Program-made: the position numbers and the translations under genes
In this document: piece after piece, positions 47,500 through 57,799 of the stretch
How the letters are laid out: every line of letters begins with the position of its first letter
Numbering within the stretch: position 1 is the first letter of the stretch
Assembly: GCA_023213395.1 (NCBI GenBank)
Contig: CM041465.1
Coordinates: forward strand, 123,945,741 to 124,009,740
Reading direction: 5' to 3'
Source of the DNA: Cycas panzhihuaensis
Lineage: Eukaryota > Cycadophyta
DNA length: 64,000 bases
Notes under the pieces: generated by a model
The model's input: only the letters and a program-made list of their open reading frames with translations
Told to the model about the DNA's origin: nothing
Database searches by the model: none

Positions 47500-48512
47500 A
47501 GTAGTTCTCTTCTAAGTGACCATTTCTATGGTAGTAGGAATATTGGATTATTTCTCTACCTCTTTAACTTCTATTATTTTATCCTTGGTTTCTCCTCCTA
47601 GGACTTTGACCTCTTCCTCTTCCTTAAGGTCCATAATTTTGGCCTTAACCTTACCGTTGATAGTACCTTTGATCTTAGAACTAATTTTTCCCTTAATAGA
47701 ATTAATTTGGGCCTTGTCCTTGATAATTACCTTGATCTTGTGCTTGATAGCCTTGGCCTTGATGATATCCTTATGTTTGGTAGCATTGACCTTGCCTTTG
47801 GAATCAGTTTCTAAGTTGACCTCTACCTTTAGGGGATTGACCTCTACCCCTAAAACTTTATCCTTAGTATGTAGGTCTAATTTTTACCTTAATGGCAAAA
47901 ACATGTTTAAGGGATTTACTTCCTTCCTTTTTCTCTTCTATAACTAGTAGCACATAGCACATCACTTAATTAAGTCCTTAGAAACTTCTATTCTAATGGA
48001 CACCATCTTAAATTGCTTGATGTTACTTACACATATTAAACTTTTATCAACTATGATTTATTCACTAATTACCTCTCTTAAGGCCCTTATTTGGTTGACT
48101 AGGCCTTGGATCTTTGTAATGAAGTCATTAACTCTTTCATTAGTGCTCATCCTTAGGTTTTTAAATTTACTTCTTAAATTTTGAAGCTTTGATGTTGTTG
48201 CTCCTTCGTATATCATCTTTAGTGTGTCCTATGCTTCTTTTAATATTGTTGCTCCATTGACCCTTAGGAATATATGATCCTCTATTGTGTAAAAGATGAA
48301 TGCAAGTGTTTCATTTTCTCTTATTTCATTCTCTTTGAATCTTTTTTTCTTGTCCTCTATGGCATTTTTCATAAGTGATCCATAACCGATTTCAATAAAA
48401 ATTGGTTTCATACATCTACTCTAATTAAGAAAATTTATGCCATTGAATTTAGGCACCATAACATTACCAATATTTAATACCATAATTAGAAAATTACCTT
48501 TAAAAATAACTA
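47500..48512 (-). pseudogene. Gag of element D
   Basis: Minus strand: VMVPKFNGINFLN, FYTIEDHIFLRVNGATILKE and LRSKFKNLRMSTNERVNDFI are the UBN2-type gag core. A Gly/Gln/Arg-rich linker follows (GRGRGQSPKGRGQLRN, about 47560-47860). The zinc knuckle at about 47500-47545 reads YSYYHRNGHLEENY: the His is kept but all three Cys positions are Tyr, each explained by one G-to-A change. The gag start abuts the insertion of element E. Confidence 0.8.
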
Positions 48513-48517
48513 TCTGA
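48513..48517. repeat. Target-site duplication of element E, left copy
   Basis: TCTGA before the left LTR; TATGA follows the right LTR (52183-52187). Four of five bases agree. Confidence 0.55.
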
Positions 48518-48826
48518 TGTTAGAATTAGAAATGCAATATATAACAAGACATCTAACAGTGAGCAAATGATAAAATAATAAAGTACAAGAAAGATTAAGT
48601 ATGTATACAAATAAATACCACATATAGAGAATTGGCCAAAACTCAATTAGAGAGAATGAAAAAGTATATACTTATAGTACATGCTCACCATTAATGAGAG
48701 AACCTCATTGGTCGACTTAGAAATGGCACACATCTCTAGGTGACCCACAACCTCTAATATTAAATTTAAATAAATAAAGAGAGCTTACATATGGTTAATA
48801 TATGTAATTAGGTATTACACCCAACA
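48518..48826 (-). repeat. 3' LTR of element E
   Basis: 309 bp, TGTTAG...CCAACA, co-linear with 51874-52182. Confidence 0.95.
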
Positions 48827-50496
48827 TTCTCCACCGTAATAGTCAATTACATAAATGATTATCACATCAAATAAAGATCAAGTCTTCAAAAGTATATTAG
48901 ATTAAATACTACTACATATGAATAAAAAGTTTCCGATATCCATATGAGGTGAAGTCCATCTATCAAAATGCATGGATCACTAGCCATTACAACTGCCAGT
49001 TGAGTAGAAACTCCCTTTGTATACATGGATTAATCAGAGTTGGCAAAAGTAGTTGTAAAATGGTCCCACCCTTTGTTTATATGGGAGTGCAAGTAGAAAA
49101 GTATATTAGTGGCACAAGAGTAACTTCTAAAAGTGTGTCCTGCCTCTTGTTAAATAGGACTATCACTTCTTTGGCATCTAATGACTAGAAATATGATAGG
49201 CTTTATGGCCTTAAATTTACCACATGGTCTAAAAGATGCCTCTTTGGGCTTTATAGCATGCCACCATTGGTAAAATAACTAGTAATAAATATTTTTACAT
49301 GACTAAGAATGATAGATGTGACTTAAATTATTATATAAATAACTCTTTCTCATAATAAATCTCAATGGGTTCTCAAGAGCCAAAAAATTAAGCTTTAGTA
49401 TATGTTATCCCCCCCATTTGGGGTATATTATATCAAAAAATATCAGAGAACCTTAAGAATTACATGTAAGTGCCTAAAGAAGCTAAAAAAAATGAAGTAA
49501 GATAAAGATTTAATGGAAACTTTAAAATTTATATTACAAAATTTACATCAAAATAGCTCCAAAAATCATCAAGTAACTTGCCAATAGAAAGATATCTCTG
49601 TTACAAATCTAATGCAATAGACATGAGTAGAAATAGAGCCCCCTAGCTCAAGATATTAGCAAAAAGATGAAGGGTACTCTATAGAAAACTAAAAATAGGT
49701 AGCTAGCCCCTTTAATTGGTTGGCTACTAGTCTTATGAGCGTTGCAAGTGACCAGGGGATGAGGCATAAGGGCGGGCTGAGTAGATCCAAAATTATATCT
49801 AATTTAGTTAAATTCAACTTTAAATTTCCAAAAAAAATTTACCCCTTTTCAAATAATTTAATGTCCACCAATAATTATAAAAAAAAAAATGTTGATAAAA
49901 AAGCATTGATAAAGTAATCTTACTATTAGGGTGTTAATTTTTTTTTCACCACCATAGTTTTACAGAGGGGTACCATTGCGATGCCATTGATCTGTTCACC
50001 ATTTTACATATTTGTAGAGTTGTGCCATCGTGAAATGATCATCCCACTACCTTCACCATGATCCTATTTTTATAGGGTGCCATTGATAAATCCAATACTC
50101 AACTATCATGGATTCATAGTTGTAGGGCATTAAGCAAAGAGGCATCATGTAGGTCCATTTGCTAGGGTTTTACAGGTTTATATATGGACTACTAGAGGGC
50201 TCTTTGCATATTCCTCATATACCTATTTTATGGAGGCTTCATTTCTAAAAACCTTATCAAATGTGTAAGCAGTCGAGAACAAGGAGCACTCAGAAATGAT
50301 ATTCTTGAAGATAATAATATTATCATTAATGCATTCCTAATCTGATACATCTTTTCTGGCTAATTACCTATCAGGCAATGGCCTTATTCAAACAATCACA
50401 GAGTCTGGGAGTGTGACAAGCATGTTTGGAATATCTTTAACACTCTTCATCCTTGATTTACAATGCATCCATGCTAAAAGAAGTAATCTATAGGAA
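48827..50496 (-). other. Element E internal region, 3' side; no gene recognised
   Basis: Between the gene copy and the 3' LTR. It may contain the 3' end and untranslated part of the captured transcript. The plus-strand open frame 48949-49188 has no family motif. Confidence 0.4.
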
Positions 50497-51055
50497 AGGG
50501 TGTGAAGGACTTTCTACATCCTTCCTATAAAATGGCTAGATCATTGGATAAGACTAGAGATCTATCAATAGTTATCCCCTAGAATAATGGAACTAAGCAA
50601 TCTTCGTTGATGACAGCAAAAATAGTGTTAAATTTAGTGTCGAATATTATAAAGAAAAATTGACCAGTCAAATCTTTAACGACCTGATCTACAAGGTAGG
50701 GGCCTCGATCCCTCAATGTCTTGTACATCTCTATAATGAGAAATGATTCTATAGTGATCTTGGATAAGTAGTATTGCCATCTCAAAATATACAGATTCTC
50801 TAATGCATTGATGAAGATGCAAAATATGCCATCCACCAATGCAAACAATCCAGGATATAGGAGAGTTTCCCCCTCATGGGTATATGCCATGGGGGCACCG
50901 ACATCTTCAAATCTAGCTGATATGGCCTAGGATCTCGAAGAAATGAAGGATTTCATGATTTCCATGCCATTCTTAATGTAATCGTTATGCTTTGAGGTGG
51001 GGTTGGTAAGCTCCTCCAGATCCTTTCCAATGGACTTCTTAAACACATCCAACAT
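50497..51055 (-). pseudogene. Captured copy of a stem-specific/aluminium-induced (DUF3700, TSJT1/AILP1-like) gene
   Basis: The minus strand opens with ATG at 51055 (MLDVFKKSIGKDLEEL), the usual N terminus of this plant family, and stays in one frame to 50579 except for a TAG at codon 43 (50929-50927). Family hallmarks follow: YPGLFALVDGIFCIFINALE, then MYKTLRDRGPYLVDQVVKDL (the LRDR motif), LTGQFFFIIFDTKFNTIFAV and VPLF. A stop replaces the Trp of VPLFWGI (TGG to TAG), but similarity continues: GITIDRSLVLSNDLAIL, then EGCRKSFTPF near 50500. These proteins are class-II glutamine amidotransferase-like, of unclear biochemical role and stress- or auxin-responsive, usually somewhat over 200 residues; about 185 codons are visible here, so the C terminus is lost or decayed. 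No intron-like break interrupts the visible part, which suggests capture from mRNA. It lies inside element E in the same direction as E's transcription. I am confident of the family; the exact paralogue is unknown. Confidence 0.85.
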
Positions 51056-51860
51056 CTTGATAGATTTTCTTCAAAATTTGAAAGAATTTCTATAGACATC
51101 ATATACGGTTACTCGATTCTCATAATTTTCATACTAACAACAACAATCTGCCTAATAGTAACAACAACATAGGTAGATTTAGTCTTTTGGACAATGGGAG
51201 TAAAACCTTAAATTTCTTTGGTGGACTTCTGCTTTAATGATTAGGTATTTCCTGTAAATGGTAGCAACTTCTATAACATCAAGATGATAATGTTACACCC
51301 ATACTAATAGCATCATATCTCCTCCTTTTTTTTTTTTGATATGTAAAAATAATACAAATACATTCTCATAAGAAACTACTCAATTAAAAAAAAAATCAAA
51401 CATGGAGTTATATTTTGACTTATAGATAGCCAAAAATTACTCACTCAATTATTGCAAGCATCTCCATTATAATTTGCCCACTGGCATATAAGGAGATTTC
51501 TTCACACAACCATATATAGTCACAAAACTCCTCCTTGATAATAATAAATATGTTGATTTTACAGGGTGATCAGGCTTGCATGAATAACTAAGTTGTAGCA
51601 GCTTCAAAACACATTCGATAGCCTAAAAATAGAACTTTTAGTAGTTCTTAACAACCTCAAAAAATAGCCCCTTGAAATGAAAAAAATAGCTCTAAATATT
51701 CAACAAACATCCCTTAAGAAATATACACTAGATTGACTTTTCATAACCTAAAATAAACTTTTAATAGTATATCACAATATAGGTTCCTCAAATAAATAAT
51801 AAGAATGAAGGATAACATATACTAAAGATTTGTAATGATGCACTCAAGGATTGAACCTTG
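51056..51860 (-). other. Element E internal region, 5' side
   Basis: Leader between the PBS and the captured gene. A T12 run on plus (51326-51337) is an A12 run in E's sense strand. No gag motif is present. Confidence 0.5.
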
Positions 51861-51873
51861 GGCTCTGATACCA
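51861..51873 (-). other. Primer-binding site of element E (tRNA-iMet)
   Basis: The minus strand reads TGGTATCAGAGCC, a perfect 13-nt match, directly next to the LTR end CTAACA. Confidence 0.93.
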
Positions 51874-52182
51874 TGTTAGAATTAGAAATGCAATATACAA
51901 TAAGACATCTAATGGTGAGTAAATGATAGAATAATAAAGTACAAGAAATATGAAGTATATACATAAATGAATACCATATGTAAAGAATTGGCTAAAACTC
52001 AATTAAAGAGAATGAAAAAGTACATATTTATAATACATGCTCACCATTAGTGAGGGAATCTCATTGGTCGACTTAAAGGTGGCACATATCTCTTGGTGGC
52101 CCACAACCTCTAATATAAAATACGAATAAATAGAGAGAGCTTACATAGAGTTAATGTATGTAATTAGGTATTACACCCAACA
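51874..52182 (-). repeat. 5' LTR of element E
   Basis: 309 bp; carries a TATAAATA box on the minus strand (52025-52032), the likely promoter driving the captured gene copy. Confidence 0.95.
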
Positions 52183-52187
52183 TATGA
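52183..52187. repeat. Target-site duplication of element E, right copy
   Basis: TATGA, one base different from TCTGA at 48513-48517. Confidence 0.55.
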
Positions 52188-54250
52188 AAGGTAAAGTGCT
52201 TGAAATAAAGTGTTAATAAAGCACTAAAAATAGGCAATAAAAGGAACTCAAAGGTAATCAAGATTTACCCCACTTCAACATTAGAATTTAAATAAATATC
52301 CTAATTAGGACTCAACCACCTTCAAAGTAAATTTTTGTATTAATGAGAGCTTATAAATTAAAATTTAGCTAGTTTATATAAGGGACATCATGTAGGAAGC
52401 CCTCAACTAGTGCCAATTTTGAGCATTAAAAAGTTATATTATATGACTTCAAAAATTTTTAAAGTTTCAACCACTTAGTAGAGGATAGAAAAAGGAATTT
52501 AATGCTTTAGATGAGACTCAATTCTAAAATATGATAGCTAAGATATATATTAAAATCTCAAAGGAAAAATTAGCCTTCTAACATATAAGGCTCAAAGAAA
52601 TTTTATATTAGTTATAACTATTAAAATATATATCAAATAGAAATAAAACATAATCATGTGACCACTTATTTTATTCTAATGGAAATATACTTTATCTTGA
52701 AGATGGTAGAACTAAATTTTGACTTTGCTGGAGAGTTATGGCTACTGGAGTAGAGACAAGTGCTAATATTGAAATAGTCTATTTGAAAATGAATTAGCCT
52801 CCTTTAAAAAAAAAAATCATGGTCACTTTGACTATTGAATATGACTTATAAATAAACCATAATTACCCTTCTAACATGATGACGTTACCTTAAAGACTGT
52901 AAAGGTCTATTTCTAGTTTAACTAATAGACTGACGTGGTGACTTAGCAAGGAGATTATATGCTTATTACTGCAAAAGAAAAATATTAGTGGTGTCTGGAA
53001 GGAAGATTACCAAATATAGCCATAATTAGACATGGACCCACACAGAAAGAATTGGTGTTAATAGGCACAATGAATGATCAAATCAAGGGCAAACATTAGT
53101 GTAAATATTAAAAGGAGTAATGATGAGAAAAAATGTAAATAAAGTGTGTGTATTTCAAAATGATGAGGGGATGCAAATATAAAGTTTAAAACATTTTTAA
53201 AAATATGCAATATTAAATTTACATGAGTAATATTAATAGACAATGTAAAAGATGGGTAATATACTTTGTATACAAAAATCATGATGGAAAGGTAAAAAAA
53301 TAAGAGAAATCATAATATTTTTTCAAAAAAATGAAATAGGATAAAACAACATAGCAAAGCCCACATGTATAAGTATTTTATAATTGCAAACAGAGGCATG
53401 GACAAAATATGTAAATGAAGGGTGCACAGAAGAGGATATAAACTAAATAAGAGGCAATAGGTAAGCATCCAAAAAGTGATTTGCAATGAGACAAATAGAA
53501 GATAATAGGCAAATAAAAGATGGAGGACATAGGAATAACTGAAGTCTCTTTTCCATAGTCTTTTTCGAATTCTTTCTTTGTAGACACAAAATGTATATGT
53601 GGATGTAGGGTGTGTTGATGGTGCAAATCTATTGTAGTAAAGAGAGGGTTGCATATGGCATAGGATCTATTGTGCCTACAAAATTATTACTACAAAGTGT
53701 TTATGAGCTTCAGAAACACAAGATGAATGGAAATAGACCTCTAATAGACGGAGTAAGCTTCCCAATAGGTGAATAGAATGGAAATAAGCCATAACAGTAG
53801 TTCGTCGATCCTTAGTATGCAACCATAAACACCTTATGTACAATAATAAATGTGGATCATTGCTTAAAACAATTAGACACATAATACCTTTTTTATTGAT
53901 TTTTGATGTAGACAAACTAATAAACTTACATGTACAAAGTATGCTTCCAACTAAATGTCATAAGAGCACTATGGATTTAATACAATGATATTGTATATGT
54001 ACCCAAATGACTAACTACTAATATATAAAAAAATAATCTAGGTGTGAAAATGGTTGAGTGACTAAAAGATGACAATCACAAATAATATAAATAATAAATT
54101 AAATCAATAGAATATATACCAACGATGTGAGCAATAGACTCCTCACAACTCTTTCAGAGCTTTGATTGAGATTCCTAGATGGCTTATCCAACTTGGCTCT
54201 AAACAATAGCTTTTGTAAATAAGGAAGATAACTCTAAATGACTATATATA
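52188..54250 (-). other. Presumed 5' leader of element D; no gene recognised
   Basis: Lies between E's insertion and D's PBS. Minus-strand frames at 53310-53654 and 53676-53915 are open but hydrophobic and without motifs. It may hide another decayed insertion because it is long for a copia leader. Confidence 0.35.
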
Positions 54251-54264
54251 GCTTTAATACCAAA
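54251..54264 (-). other. Primer-binding site of element D, decayed
   Basis: The minus strand reads TTTGGTATTAAAGC, two transitions from TGGTATCAGAGC, next to the LTR start at 54265. Confidence 0.6.
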
Positions 54265-54573
54265 TGATAGAGTCAAGGAATAAAAGGAATAGAATGAGAC
54301 CATAAAAAGAGTAAACCATCAATCCTATAAGAGTGGTGGTGTTGATGAGCACTAAGGTCTTCAGACCCCATGAATAAATAAATGGGACTCAAGTGAGATG
54401 TGGCACACCACTCAAAGTCCACCACCAATTGGTATTGATAAATGTTAGATAAGCTACTACAAGATCTAATAAAGTATAGTTAAGTATGACTAGGATCTGA
54501 TATAGTTCCACCATGATATCTCTACCAATCTTAGGTCATGCCCCAATATGGGCACTATTCCAATACTGATACA
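54265..54573 (-). repeat. 5' LTR of element D, truncated
   Basis: Matches 44328-44639 (for example GAGTGGTGGTGTTGATGA in both). Similarity ends after about 54573, so the distal part is missing. Confidence 0.85.
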
Positions 54574-55957
54574 TATTTGACATATGACTAATTAACTAAA
54601 TTAGGTTTATAATATGTAATTCAAACTTTTGTGCCTTACTAGATAAAAAGTGTTTGCACATATCATTGGACCATCCTAAATAAAAACCAACTAATCTTTA
54701 CCATGATGACTGGCTTAACAATAGTACTTAAATATATCTAATTATATCACACTAATTAAGACTACTTTAATGATAATACTCACTAAGATTTTTTATAATA
54801 ACAACCTTTTTTTTTGTGTGTGGGATGGGGTGGTGTTGAATAATAATTACAACCATCCCATACTCTTATAATAAAGTAGTTACAAAAGAGTTTCTTTAAA
54901 GAAAAGTAGAAAGGGTATAGAGATCATCTTTTGATAAGTGATTTTGTATAGGCCTGAATACACTTCTTCTCTTCTTAGAATTCTTCTTTCACTTCCTTTT
55001 TGTTTTTCTTTCTTTTCTCTTCTTTTTCCTTTACTTGTATCTATTTACATGTGTATCATAGCAAAAATTATATTTTGGTAAAAGAGAATTTTCATGTAAT
55101 ATACTCTCTTAGTCTAAGAACTCTTGAGTAAGCACATTAAGATATTGAAGGTTTAAGGTTGTTATATCTTTTATTAGTTTGTATCAAAATTCTTTATTAT
55201 GTAGTGCTCTCATTGTTAGGTATTATTATGTTATATACAAACTATTTTGACATTGAAATACAAGTATTTCTAGATTAGATTATTTTTCTTAATTCATTAA
55301 GGATGTTGTCTAATGTTTTCATAGTAAATGTTTTATTTGATGAATGGAGATGTATAGCTTGCATATGGTCTATTACTTGTTAAAAGTTCTTTCATGGTTT
55401 CCTCTAGACTAATGTTTCATAGTTGTAAGAATATATGTTGGGCCTCTTTAACTATATTATAAAACTTAACCTAGGATTATTTGGAAACACACAATATATA
55501 TACCAATATTATATGTACATGTTAATGAGGATTTAATGATAGGTTAGTAATTATGGTTAGGATCAAAATCCCTCATATTCTACTAAAGGTATTTACTTAT
55601 TAGTTTATCCCATATAGATCAATACATTAACCTAATGCTTTTGATAAATATAAATGGTAAGAAGTTAAGCTCATTCCTTCTATTATTTCTTTATTTTTCT
55701 CTAGTTCCATTTTTACCTATTTTAGGATCCTTTCCACTTCTTTTATCTTTCTTTTATACTGTAAAAAATGTCCTTTATAAATCTATTAAATGACCATTTA
55801 TATCTTAACCTTGTACATTATGTATTATATAAGCTAATTAAATGATCTATAGAGTTAGGCATTTTACAATTATCTCTTTATTATTTGTGCCTATTTATTG
55901 ACTAAGCCTTAGTTTAGTTGAATCCTTAGGGGGTATAGTGATAGAGAGAAATAAAAA
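54574..55957. other. AT-rich, possible 5' LTR of element H
   Basis: No gene motif on either strand. It precedes the PBS-like site at 55959, so part of it is probably an LTR. A T-rich/TG tract (54806-54821) occurs. Confidence 0.35.
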
Positions 55958-55958
55958 T

Positions 55959-55976
55959 TGGTGTCTCCACTAGGGA
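55959..55976 (+). other. Candidate primer-binding site of gypsy element H
   Basis: TGGTGTCTCCACTAGGGA resembles TGGCGACTCCACTGGGGA, known from Tat-type gypsy elements, and lies 5' of a gag remnant on the same strand. Confidence 0.5.
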
Positions 55977-56229
55977 CATTGCCCCTCTTTATTTTTTTAC
56001 TTCTTTTTTTCCTTAAAATTTTCATTATATATATCATATTCATAGTTTTTATAAGATGGTCAACTTTATAAGAAGGTTGTATCTATAATCATTAAAGATG
56101 AAGGTATAGAGAGAGAATTTTAAAGTTCTTCTCTTGTAAAAGAAGGTTGATTTAGAGGCTTCGTAGTCACAAGGTTAGGAAGTTCAATAAAAAATGATCA
56201 AACATGATACTTATTATGGTAATAATCTT

Positions 56230-57000
56230 CCTTAGACCTACCACCATTTTTTAGGTCTTGTAGGTAAAATTCATAAAATCCATGATAAGACCTTAGAGGC
56301 CTACCCTAAATTTGTTAGGGATGGGATGATTTTAATGGAATAATATATAATTTTTTTTTAATATCTTGTGTAAGTTATTTGGAATTATCAAACCTAACAC
56401 AGCTATCAGATTATTCATATATTCTTTGATTGAGGATATAACAGTTTGATTTATTGCCTAACTCTTTTATAGGAGCTTGGGAAGGCTTGATATAGGCTTT
56501 TAAGTTTAAATATGGTAGTAACTAGACTTTTGACACACTCACTAAGGAGTTATCTAGTATGAAGAAATGATACATAGAAAGCATTTTAAATTATGTTGAG
56601 AGGTTTAAGAAGACCCTCAAACAAATTGATATTAGATAAAGACCTACACAAAATATATTGATAAAATTATTTCTTAGGAGATTAAAATTAGATTTCGTAT
56701 TACTTCTAAAAGACTAAAGGATTTTTTAGTAGTAAAATCTCTTATTTTGGATCTTAAAATGATTATGGATGGATGAAAGAGACTTTTATCTTCTCAAGAA
56801 GAGTAGATTGATATTAGTTGGGATAATAAATTTAATGCTATGGTGATAGGTAAGGAAGATATTAATTTTGGATCTTGAGGTAAGTTGCGTAAGAGGCCTT
56901 AAGTAAATGATCATAAAAAGGGGAACAAAAATAATGTGTCTTAAGTGGATCATTGACCTTCCTCTCAAGGGAGAAGGGATGACTCTCTAACTATGTGCTA
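56230..57000 (+). pseudogene. Gag remnant of gypsy element H
   Basis: Plus strand: DLLPNSFIGAWEGLI, then TFDTLTKELSSMKK, YIESILNYVERFKKTLKQID and PTQNILIKLFLRRLKLDF (about 56450-56700), a gag-type arrangement (SI/L-xD-xxRF followed by a hydrophobic helix). Stops are in all parts. It ends in basic Asn/Lys-rich sequence (HKKGNKNNVS) near 56920, as before a zinc finger. Beyond 57000 the element cannot be followed. Confidence 0.5.
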
Positions 57001-57799
57001 AGTAACTAGCAATATAAATTATGACATGCTTATTGAACTATATACACAATATATCCAAACCAAAACAAAATAAATGAAATAACCAAAGTGAAATAAGTAA
57101 TTAAATCAAAGACCCCATTTTCTCTAAGGAAGTAACAAATAGATCCTAATGAGTGGAAGGATCACTAGGCTCCTTACCCCAAAGAGGACACCCTAAGTTT
57201 CCTACTCATTTACCCCTAAGCCCTCCCTCATGAGTATAATATCTTAACCTAGACCCCTATCCCACCCTTAAGGAAGAAAACTTTATATCGATCTAACTAA
57301 AGAATGGGAGGACTAACTAGTGTAAGGACTCAAGAGATTTTAAACCCTAGATTAATGACCTTATAAGGGGTTAGATCTTGGGAAATCCTTCACCTAATGA
57401 TGATCCACCCATGAGGATAGACGTCTTAGGGATGCTCAAGTATGATTCTGGTGAGTTTATTATGCTTAGAGGTGAATGACGTAAAAAAGAAAAATCACTG
57501 TCAACCCAAAGAGTGATGGTAAACTGATACCTTTGGGATTCAAAATATGGTAGGAATGTTAATATCAAGGAAGAAAAAATTTGTATATTGGGGAGTCAAG
57601 TCTTAATTAATAAAAAATCCTCTTACAATGAGAAATATTTATCCTTAGGAAAGGAAAAGCTTATACATCAAGGATGCCATGTCCTAAGTGATCAAGTGAG
57701 TCTTAGTTAAAAGGATAAGACCTAGCTTATGGGAACCATATAAGAATAAAATTATAAATACAATTCTAGCATGCAATTTTGATTTGTATGTCATTAATA
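57001..57799. other. No recognised feature
   Basis: Stops are frequent in all frames and no repeats were seen. Confidence 0.4.

Larger units (their letters stand above)
48518..52182 (-). mobile_element. Non-autonomous LTR retrotransposon E carrying a host gene copy
   Basis: Two 309-bp LTRs (48518-48826, 51874-52182) flank a 3.05-kb internal part. A perfect 13-nt tRNA-iMet PBS (51861-51873) adjoins the right LTR and a short purine tract (minus GGTGGAGAA, 48827-48835) adjoins the left, so the element reads on the minus strand. I see no gag or pol. Instead the internal part contains, in the sense direction, a plant DUF3700-type coding sequence (50497-51055). Of the first 60 LTR positions, six differ and all six are transitions. 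Movement must have relied on enzymes of another element. Confidence 0.88.
44328..54573 (-). mobile_element. Ty1/copia element D, integrase core deleted, host of element E
   Basis: On the minus strand, gag (48512 to 47515), protease, RT and RNase H (to 45060) lie between an LTR at 44328-45026 and a partial LTR at 54265-54573 with a decayed PBS beside it. Element E is inserted close to the gag start. The integrase catalytic core is missing. No TSD could be matched, and the right LTR is truncated. Confidence 0.85.

Noticed and set aside
47516-47947. 143-codon plus-strand hydrophobic frame
   Set aside because: It is antisense to the Gly/Gln/Arg-rich gag linker of element D, which explains its Leu/Ile-rich repeats.
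53058-53915. Hydrophobic minus-strand frames as membrane proteins
   Set aside because: Overlapping frames, Tyr/Leu/Phe-rich as any AT-rich translation is, without conserved motif.
45027-54264. D and E regarded as one copia element with E's LTRs as its own
   Set aside because: E's LTR pair has its own PBS, purine tract and near TSD, and D has a different LTR pair outside it. D's gag is next to E's LTR without a PBS.
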